Assembly (NCBI GenBank): GCA_023431205.1 | Contig: JAEYXQ010000091.1 | Location: forward strand, 1 to 7,188 | Direction: 5' to 3' | DNA length: 7,188 bases | Origin: Pseudomonadota bacterium | GTDB lineage: Bacteria > Pseudomonadota > Alphaproteobacteria > Rhizobiales > Devosiaceae | Shown here: positions 1 to 5,391 of the stretch, one piece after another | How the letters are laid out: every line of letters starts with the position of its first letter | Position numbering within the stretch: the first letter of the stretch is position 1 | Position numbers and translations under genes: made by a program | The notes under the pieces: model-generated | The model's database searches: none | Seen by the model: only the letters and a program-made list of their open reading frames with translations | What the model was told of the DNA's origin: nothing

Positions 1-12
1 CTTCTACCCTGG

Positions 13-33
13 GCTCCGGATCGAGTCCGGAGC
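13..33 (-). repeat. Palindromic hairpin downstream of rpsJ
   Basis: A perfect 8-bp inverted repeat (GCTCCGGA at 13-20, TCCGGAGC at 26-33) with a 5-nt loop lies 11 nt after the rpsJ stop. No U-tract follows it on the minus strand, where the sequence continues CCAGGGTAGAAG, so it is not a standard intrinsic terminator. From memory, palindromes of the form CCGGACTYGATCCGG are common between genes in sphingomonad genomes, which suggests a dispersed repeat; that is not checked here. It probably lies between rpsJ and an off-window rplC. The purine-rich AGGGTAGAAG at the edge could belong to the ribosome binding site of that next gene. Confidence 0.6.
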
Positions 34-44
34 ACGTTGGCCTT

Positions 45-353
45 TTACGCCAACTTGATCTCGACGTTCACGCCCGCGGCGAGATCGAGCTTCATCAGCG
101 CATCGACCGTCTGCGGGGTGGGCTGCACGATGTCGAGCATGCGCTTGTAGGTGCGCACCTCAAACTGCTCACGGCTCTTCTTGTCGACGTGCGGGCCGCG
201 GTTCACCGTGAACTTCTCGATGCGCGTCGGCAGCGGGATCGGACCGCGAATGAGCGCGCCGGTACGTCGGGCGGTGTCGGCAATGTCGCCGGTCGCCTGG
301 TCGAGCACGCGGTGGTCGAACGCCTTCAGGCGGATGCGGATGTTGCTGTCCAT
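45..353 (-). CDS. rpsJ: 30S ribosomal protein S10
   Basis: This encodes a 102-residue S10, the normal length for alphaproteobacteria. S10 is a protein of the 30S head and also, as NusE, pairs with NusB in transcription antitermination. The N-terminus MDSNIRIRLKAFDH, the central GPIPLPTR (residues 37-44), the loop segment HVDKKSREQFEVRT (55-68) and the C-terminal LDLAAGVNVEI are diagnostic. The frame is open for 13 more codons upstream (to 392), but the family starts at MDSN and the sequence GGTAGGGA ends 2 nt before that ATG, which fixes the start at 353. Val56 matches the E. coli Val57 position where substitutions reduce tetracycline susceptibility, and it is unaltered. The gene lies 251 nt beyond tuf, behind a strong hairpin terminator, so it may be partly uncoupled from the str operon and begin the S10 operon. 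Confidence 0.98.
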   Translation of the reverse strand: MDSNIRIRLKAFDHRVLDQATGDIADTARRTGALIRGPIPLPTRIEKFTVNRGPHVDKKSREQFEVRTYKRMLDIVQPTPQTVDALMKLDLAAGVNVEIKLA

Positions 354-355
354 GT

Positions 356-363
356 TCCCTACC
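356..363 (-). promoter_or_regulatory. Ribosome binding site deciding the rpsJ start
   Basis: GGTAGGGA on the minus strand ends 2 nt before the rpsJ ATG. The same octamer precedes tuf (1803-1810), ending 4 nt before that ATG. It supports starting S10 at MDSN rather than 13 codons upstream. Confidence 0.7.
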
Positions 364-385
364 GATTCCTCTGGCACGCCTCCGG

Positions 386-471
386 CCGTCACCCCGGCGG
401 TTCACCGGGGGCTCGTGCCGCAGGCGCTCGGGCCGGCGGGATGAGATCCCGGCAACGCGCCGGGATGACGG
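386..471. repeat. Doublet of oppositely oriented REP-like palindromes
   Basis: Two short palindromes face each other in the tuf-rpsJ gap. The left one has the head CCGTC (386-390) and a CCCCGG/CCGGGG stem (392-397 with 405-410). The right one is a perfect ATCCCGGC/GCCGGGAT hairpin (446-453 with 459-466) ending in GACGG (467-471). The outer 13 bases, CCGTCACCCCGGC (386-398) and GCCGGGATGACGG (459-471), are inverted copies with one mismatch. A related unit lies between fusA and tuf (1893-1921). This head-plus-palindrome arrangement in inverted pairs is how bacterial REP doublets look. No transposase is present in the window. In the mRNA it would form one or two hairpins ahead of rpsJ. Confidence 0.6.
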
Positions 472-498
472 AGAAAGAGCGGTGCTCGTAAATTCTCG

Positions 499-512
499 AA
501 GGGGCGCCCCTT
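499..512. other. Perfect 14-bp palindrome AAGGGGCGCCCCTT
   Basis: This palindrome has no spacer between its arms, so it resembles a DNA-level operator more than an RNA hairpin. It lies just downstream of the tuf terminator in the gap before rpsJ, where a secondary promoter could sit. I see no convincing -35/-10 pair next to it. Chance occurrence in GC-rich DNA is quite possible. Confidence 0.3.
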
Positions 513-526
513 ACGGGTGCCCTCAT

Positions 527-570
527 AAAAAGGCAACCGCCCGACGCACCTTTTTCGGTGCGCCGGGCGG
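527..570 (-). terminator. Intrinsic terminator after tuf
   Basis: On the minus strand a 14-bp stem (557-570 pairing with 537-550, with one G-U wobble in the RNA) closes a 6-nt loop. It is followed by TTGCC and then a run of five T residues (527-531). This is a good rho-independent terminator for the str operon. It lies 34 nt beyond the tuf stop and 173 nt before the rpsJ start. On the plus strand the wobble becomes a mismatch and there is no T-run after the stem, so the design points to minus-strand transcription. Confidence 0.8.
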
Positions 571-584
571 CTTACCCTGTTCGT

Positions 585-598
585 GGCGGTTGCCCGCC
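585..598 (-). other. Small GCAA-loop hairpin just after the tuf stop
   Basis: The minus-strand transcript reads GGCGG GCAA CCGCC six nt after the tuf stop, a 5-bp GC stem with a GNRA tetraloop. Part of it, GGCAACCGCC (585-594), is also the perfect complement of 532-541, which is the distal arm and tail of the terminator. It could therefore be a stable 3'-end hairpin or an alternative partner of the terminator. Confidence 0.45.
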
Positions 599-604
599 GC
601 GAAA

Positions 605-1798
<1,194 letters not shown>

Positions 1799-1892
1799 TA
1801 TATCCCTACCTTCTGGATTTCACTACGCGCCGTCCGGAGAGTCGCCGTGAAAGCGGCCCCATAGCGGCTGATTTTCGGATGCGCAAACCCTG

Positions 1893-1921
1893 CCGTCGCC
1901 CCGGGTTCATACCGGGGCGAC
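1893..1921. repeat. REP-like palindrome between fusA and tuf
   Basis: GTCGCCCCGG (1895-1904) and CCGGGGCGAC (1912-1921) form a perfect 10-bp stem with a 7-nt loop, 9 nt after the fusA stop. The head CCGTCGCCCCGG (1893-1904) differs by one base from CCGTCACCCCGG (386-397), and both units have GTTCA in the loop, so they look like one repeat family. There is no U-tract on the minus strand, so read-through into tuf is expected. It may slow 3'-5' decay of the upstream mRNA. Confidence 0.6.
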
Positions 1922-1930
1922 AACCGGAAA

Positions 1931-4024
1931 TTACGCCAGCTTCGCCTTCACTTCGTCGGCAACGTTCTGCGGCACTTCGTCATAGTGCGAGAACTGCATC
2001 GAGTAGCTGGCGCGGCCCTGAGTAAAGGAGCGCAGCTGGTTCACGTAGCCGAACATATTCGCGAGCGGCACCATCGCCGTCACCGCCTGCGCATTACCGC
2101 GCGTATCGGTGCCCTGGATCTGTCCACGGCGCGAGTTCATGTCGCCGATCACGTCGCCGAGATACTCCTCCGGCGTCACCACCTCGACCTTCATCACCGG
2201 CTCAAGCAGCGTGATGCCTGCCTTCGCCGCCGCCTCGCGCATTGCGCCGCGAGCGGTGATTTCGAACGCCAGCGCCGACGAGTCGACGTCGTGGTATGCA
2301 CCGTCCGTCAGGTGCACCTCGAAGTCGATGATCGGGAAACCGATCAGATGGCCGGTCTCTGCGGTCTCGCGGAAACCCTTCTCCACCGACGGGATATATT
2401 CGCGCGGAATGTTGCCGCCCTTGATCTCGTCGAAGAACTGGTAGCCCGAACCGCGCTCGCCCGGCTTCACCGTCACCTTCACGCGGCCGAACTGGCCCGA
2501 GCCGCCCGACTGCTTCTTGTGGGTGTAGTCGATGTCGACTGCCTTCTTGAGGTATTCGCGATACGCCACCTGCGGCGCGCCGACGTTTGCCTCGACCTTG
2601 AACTCCCGCTTCATGCGGTCGACGAGAATCTCGAGGTGAAGTTCGCCCATCCCCTTGATGATCGTCTGGCCCGATTCGTGATCGGTCGAAACGCGGAACG
2701 AGGGATCCTCGGCGGCCAGGCGGTTGAGCGCGATGCCCATCTTCTCCTGGTCGGCCTTGGTCTTCGGCTCCACCGACAGCTCGATCACCGGCTCCGGGAA
2801 CTCCATGCGCTCCAGGATGATCGGGTTCGCCGGATCGCACAGCGTATCGCCCGTCGTGGTCTCCTTGAGGCCCGCGATCGCGACGATGTCGCCGGCGCGC
2901 GCTTCCTCGATGTCCTCACGCGAGTTCGCGTGCATCAGGAGCATACGGCCGATCTTTTCCTTCTTGTCCTTCACCGAGTTCAGGTAGGTGCCCTTCGACA
3001 GCTTACCCGAATAGATGCGCGCGAAGGTGAGCGAGCCGACGAACGGATCGTTCATGATCTTGAACGCGAGCAGCGACATCGGCGCATCGTCCGACGGCGG
3101 ACGCGAATCGGGCGTCTCGCCGTCGAGCTTGACGCCCTGAACGTCCGGAATGTCGAGCGGGCTCGGTAGATAATCGACCACCGCGTCGAGCAGCGGCTGA
3201 ACGCCCTTGTTCTTGAACGACGAACCGCACAGCACCGGCACGAAATCGAATGCCAGCGTGCCCTTGCGGATCAGGCGCTTCAGGGTCGCGACGTCCGGCT
3301 CGTTCCCTTCGAGGTACGCGTCCATCGCCGCGTCGTCCTGCTCGACGGCAATCTCGATCAGCTCGGCGCGTGCTGCGGCGGCCTGATCCTTCATGTCGTC
3401 CGGGATTTCGCGATATTCGAACTTCGCACCGAGCGATTCATCGAGCCACACGATGGCGCGGTTCTCGACGAGGTCGACAAGGCCGACGAACTTGCTCTCG
3501 ATGCCGATCGGCAGATACAGCACGGCCGTGCGCGCACCCAGACGATCCTTGATCATCTGCACGCAGCGCTCGAAGCTCGCACCGGTGCGATCCAGCTTGT
3601 TGACGTAGCACAGCCGCGGCACGCGATACTTGTCAGCCTGACGCCACACCGTTTCCGACTGCGGCTCAACGCCGGCAACGCCGTCGAAGCAGGTCACCGC
3701 ACCGTCGAGCACGCGCAGCGAGCGCTCGACTTCGATGGTGAAGTCGACGTGGCCGGGGGTGTCGATGATGTTGATCAGGTGCTCGGGGCCCTTGCCCTCT
3801 TCAGCGCGCCACTTGCAGGTGGTCGCAGCAGAGGTGATCGTGATGCCACGCTCCTGCTCCTGCTCCATCCAGTCCATAGTGGCGGTGCCTTCGTGCACTT
3901 CGCCGATCTTGTAGGACTTGCCGGTGTAATAAAGGATGCGCTCGGTCGTCGTCGTCTTGCCGGCGTCGATGTGCGCCATGATGCCGATGTTGCGATATTT
4001 CTCGAGCGGATGGCTGCGGGCCAT
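1931..4024 (-). CDS. fusA: Elongation factor G
   Basis: This is a complete 697-residue EF-G, the GTPase that translocates tRNA and mRNA through the ribosome and, with ribosome recycling factor, splits post-termination ribosomes. The G domain shows AHIDAGKT (17-24), the switch I segment with RGITITSAAT (59-68), DTPGHVD (88-94) and NKLD (142-145). Domain II, the GELHLEI segment of domain III, the domain IV region with GGSGQFGRVKV, and a C-terminal FGYVNQLRSFTQGRASYSM follow in the usual order. The start ATG at 4024 has GGAG 9 nt upstream and gives the family N-terminus MARSHPLEKYRNIGI. Unusually for a str operon, 231 nt separate it from rpsG. I see nothing suggesting a divergent EF-G paralogue; position and sequence fit the housekeeping copy. 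Confidence 0.99.
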   Translation of the reverse strand: MARSHPLEKYRNIGIMAHIDAGKTTTTERILYYTGKSYKIGEVHEGTATMDWMEQEQERGITITSAATTCKWRAEEGKGPEHLINIIDTPGHVDFTIEVERSLRVLDGAVTCFDGVAGVEPQSETVWRQADKYRVPRLCYVNKLDRTGASFERCVQMIKDRLGARTAVLYLPIGIESKFVGLVDLVENRAIVWLDESLGAKFEYREIPDDMKDQAAAARAELIEIAVEQDDAAMDAYLEGNEPDVATLKRLIRKGTLAFDFVPVLCGSSFKNKGVQPLLDAVVDYLPSPLDIPDVQGVKLDGETPDSRPPSDDAPMSLLAFKIMNDPFVGSLTFARIYSGKLSKGTYLNSVKDKKEKIGRMLLMHANSREDIEEARAGDIVAIAGLKETTTGDTLCDPANPIILERMEFPEPVIELSVEPKTKADQEKMGIALNRLAAEDPSFRVSTDHESGQTIIKGMGELHLEILVDRMKREFKVEANVGAPQVAYREYLKKAVDIDYTHKKQSGGSGQFGRVKVTVKPGERGSGYQFFDEIKGGNIPREYIPSVEKGFRETAETGHLIGFPIIDFEVHLTDGAYHDVDSSALAFEITARGAMREAAAKAGITLLEPVMKVEVVTPEEYLGDVIGDMNSRRGQIQGTDTRGNAQAVTAMVPLANMFGYVNQLRSFTQGRASYSMQFSHYDEVPQNVADEVKAKLA

Positions 4025-4255
4025 GATGCTTCACTCCAAGGCCGGACAACCGGCGAGGTTCAGTTTCGGTCGGGACGTGCGCCCCATCTCCGCTGGAGCG
4101 AGCGCCTGGCGGCGCTGCCCTCCCTTCCGAAGAAGTCGAGCCCCATGACAGCCATGGAGCCAACGGCAATTGGGGGAGCGAGCAAGCCCGCTACCCCCAT
4201 ATAGGTCACACGGTGTCTAAGCGCCACCCGTCAGCAGGAGCCAACGGGCGCACCT
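4025..4255 (-). other. Long rpsG-fusA spacer
   Basis: This 231-nt gap holds no confident gene. It contains two identical copies of GGAGCCAACGG (4156-4166 and 4237-4247), a bulged hairpin at 4172-4198, and a small AGCGCC/GGCGCT hairpin (4101-4106 with 4111-4116). No U-tract follows either hairpin. I could not find a -35/-10 pair that would give fusA its own promoter. A 46-codon frame (4200 down to 4060, minus strand) is open but lacks a Shine-Dalgarno sequence and is less GC-biased at third positions than its neighbours, so I do not call it a gene. Confidence 0.5.
4172..4198 (-). other. Bulged hairpin in the fusA leader
   Basis: GGGGGAGCG (4172-4180) pairs with CGCTACCCCC (4189-4198), with a single bulged A and an 8-nt loop. 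It lies about 150 nt before the fusA start. There is no T-run, so it is more likely an RNA structure within the operon mRNA, for processing or stability, than a terminator. Confidence 0.4.
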
Positions 4256-4726
4256 TTACCAACGGTAGTGGCTGAAGGCGCGGTTCGCTTCGGCCATGCG
4301 GTGCGTATCCTCACGCTTCTTCACGGCGTTGCCACGGTTGTTCGCCGCGTCGAGCAACTCACCCGACAGGCGCGCCGACATGGTGTTCTCGCTGCGACCG
4401 CGCGCCGCGGCGATCAGCCAGCGGATCGCCAGCGCCTGCGCACGCTCCGGACGGACCTCGACCGGCACCTGATAGGTCGCGCCACCGACGCGACGGCTGC
4501 GGACCTCGATGCCGGGCTTGATGTTCGTCAGCGCCTCATGGAACACACCGAGCGGCTCGCGCTTCGCGCGGGTCTCGACGGTTTCGAGCGCGGTATAGAC
4601 GATGCCTTCCGCGACGGACTTCTTTCCGTCCAGCATCACGGAATTCATGAACTTCGACAGCACCACATCCCCGAACTTGGGATCGGGCAGGATTTCCCGC
4701 TTTTCGGGACGACGACGACGAGCCAT
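4256..4726 (-). CDS. rpsG: 30S ribosomal protein S7
   Basis: This encodes a 156-residue S7, the standard length. S7 is a primary 16S rRNA binder that organises the 30S head, contacts tRNA near the E site, and in E. coli represses its own operon. The Arg-rich start MARRRRPEKREILPDPKF, the GIEVRSRRVGGATYQVPVEVR-type segment around residues 72-92, and the C-terminal ENTMSARLSGELLDAANNRGNAVKKREDTHRMAEANRAF region are diagnostic. The start is preceded by GAAGGA 8 nt upstream. It follows rpsL after 55 nt, and that gap contains a hairpin that could be its regulatory target. Confidence 0.99.
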   Translation of the reverse strand: MARRRRPEKREILPDPKFGDVVLSKFMNSVMLDGKKSVAEGIVYTALETVETRAKREPLGVFHEALTNIKPGIEVRSRRVGGATYQVPVEVRPERAQALAIRWLIAAARGRSENTMSARLSGELLDAANNRGNAVKKREDTHRMAEANRAFSHYRW

Positions 4727-4758
4727 TGACTTTTTCCTTCAAACTTCAGCCATGCGAG

Positions 4759-4778
4759 GGTCGGTTAACAAACCGACC
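4759..4778 (-). promoter_or_regulatory. Hairpin in the rpsL-rpsG gap, candidate S7 control site
   Basis: A perfect 8-bp stem (GGTCGGTT with AACCGACC) closes a 4-nt loop, starting 3 nt after the rpsL stop. No U-tract follows, so it does not look like a terminator. In E. coli, S7 binds the rpsL-rpsG intercistronic mRNA and represses translation. This 55-nt gap is shorter, and I cannot show that it resembles the E. coli fold, so the regulatory role is inferred from position alone. Confidence 0.4.
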
Positions 4779-4781
4779 GGC

Positions 4782-5153
4782 TTACTTCGGACGCTTCGCG
4801 CCGTACTTGGAGCGGGACTGACGGCGATCCTTCACGCCCTGCGTGTCGAGGACGCCGCGCAGCACGTGGTAACGCACGCCCGGAAGGTCGCGCACACGGC
4901 CGCCGCGGATGAGCACCACCGAGTGCTCCTGCAGATTGTGGCCCTCGCCCGGGATGTAGCTGATCACTTCGCGGCTGTTGGTCAGGCGGACCTTTGCCAC
5001 CTTGCGCAGCGCCGAGTTCGGCTTCTTCGGGGTCGTAGTATAGACTCGGGTGCAGACGCCGCGCTTTTGCGGGTTCTGGTCCATCGCAGGGACCTTGCTC
5101 TTGGCCTTCTGCGGTTCCCGGCCCTTGCGGACCAGCTGGTTGATCGTGGGCAT
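4782..5153 (-). CDS. rpsL: 30S ribosomal protein S12 (Arg at position 88)
   Basis: This encodes a 123-residue S12, a decoding-centre protein that checks codon-anticodon geometry and is the classic streptomycin target region. Diagnostic segments are MPTINQLVRKG at the start, PQKRGVCTRVYTTTPKKPNSALRKV (28-52) and GEGHNLQEHSVVLIRGGRVRDLPGVRYH (69-96). Lys43 is the usual residue, but position 88 is Arg (codon CGC, 4890-4892) where E. coli and most bacteria have Lys. Asp89, the RimO methylthiolation site in E. coli, is kept. The frame is open far upstream, including an in-frame ATG at 5279, but the family N-terminus and GAAGG 7 nt before the ATG fix the start at 5153. It is the first gene of the str operon, with a promoter and structured leader upstream. 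Confidence 0.99.
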   Translation of the reverse strand: MPTINQLVRKGREPQKAKSKVPAMDQNPQKRGVCTRVYTTTPKKPNSALRKVAKVRLTNSREVISYIPGEGHNLQEHSVVLIRGGRVRDLPGVRYHVLRGVLDTQGVKDRRQSRSKYGAKRPK

Positions 5154-5214
5154 TGAAGCCTTCACCTTTCCGTAGGTTACTTTGCTGGAGCTGAGACAGC
5201 ACTTGGAATACGAA

Positions 5215-5254
5215 AAGGACCTTGGGGCGGTCGCGCACGACCTCCCGGGTCCTT
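5215..5254 (-). promoter_or_regulatory. Terminator-like hairpin in the rpsL leader
   Basis: The outer arms AAGGACC (5215-5221) and GGTCCTT (5248-5254) are perfect 7-bp complements. Inside them GGTCG (5229-5233) pairs with CGACC (5238-5242) around a CGCA loop, with a further GGG/CCC helix between. On the minus strand the hairpin ends in TTTT, two of which are within the stem. It sits about 60 nt upstream of the rpsL ATG. It could be an attenuator, a weak terminator, or an mRNA-stabilising leader element; the short U-tract argues against a strong terminator. Confidence 0.5.
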
Positions 5255-5312
5255 GATGCATCCAGCAATGTTCAAGCATGTTCCCGGCCAACACAGGTCT
5301 GGAACGGGCGCG

Positions 5313-5341
5313 CCTATACGCATCTGAGCCGCGCCGGTCAA
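5313..5341 (-). promoter_or_regulatory. Candidate sigma-70 promoter of the str operon
   Basis: On the minus strand TTGACC (5336-5341) and TATAGG (5313-5318) are separated by exactly 17 nt. The -35 matches five of six consensus positions. The -10 keeps TATA but lacks the final T. Transcription would begin near 5306, giving an rpsL leader of about 150 nt. Position upstream of the first gene of a highly expressed operon supports it. Confidence 0.55.
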
Positions 5342-5391
5342 TGGCGCGACCCTTAACCGGGTGGCAACCACACCACGGGCAAGAGCGGAAA

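Noticed and set aside
1895..1921. Possible tRNA T-arm, because of the GTTCATA loop
   Set aside because: The stem is 10 bp and there is no acceptor, D or anticodon arm around it. It fits the palindromic repeat family instead.
1799..1930. Separate tuf promoter in the fusA-tuf gap (TTGCGC with CTATGG)
   Set aside because: Only about half of the consensus positions match in either hexamer, so I do not list it as a feature.
1985..3169. Plus-strand open frame of 394 codons antisense to fusA
   Set aside because: Same cause: complement of biased GC-rich codons. Arg/His/Leu/Val-rich translation with no recognisable motif, wholly inside the unambiguous EF-G gene.
5154..5279. In-frame upstream ATG extending rpsL by 42 codons, with GGGAAC just before it
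   Set aside because: S12 starts at MPTINQ throughout the family, the proper ATG has its own GAAGG, and the extension crosses the leader hairpin and encodes an unlikely Cys/Ser-rich sequence.
5278..5391. Earlier in-frame start for the glycosyltransferase
   Set aside because: It adds 38 polar residues before the first membrane segment and would run over the rpsL promoter on the other strand; the ATG at 5392 fits better.
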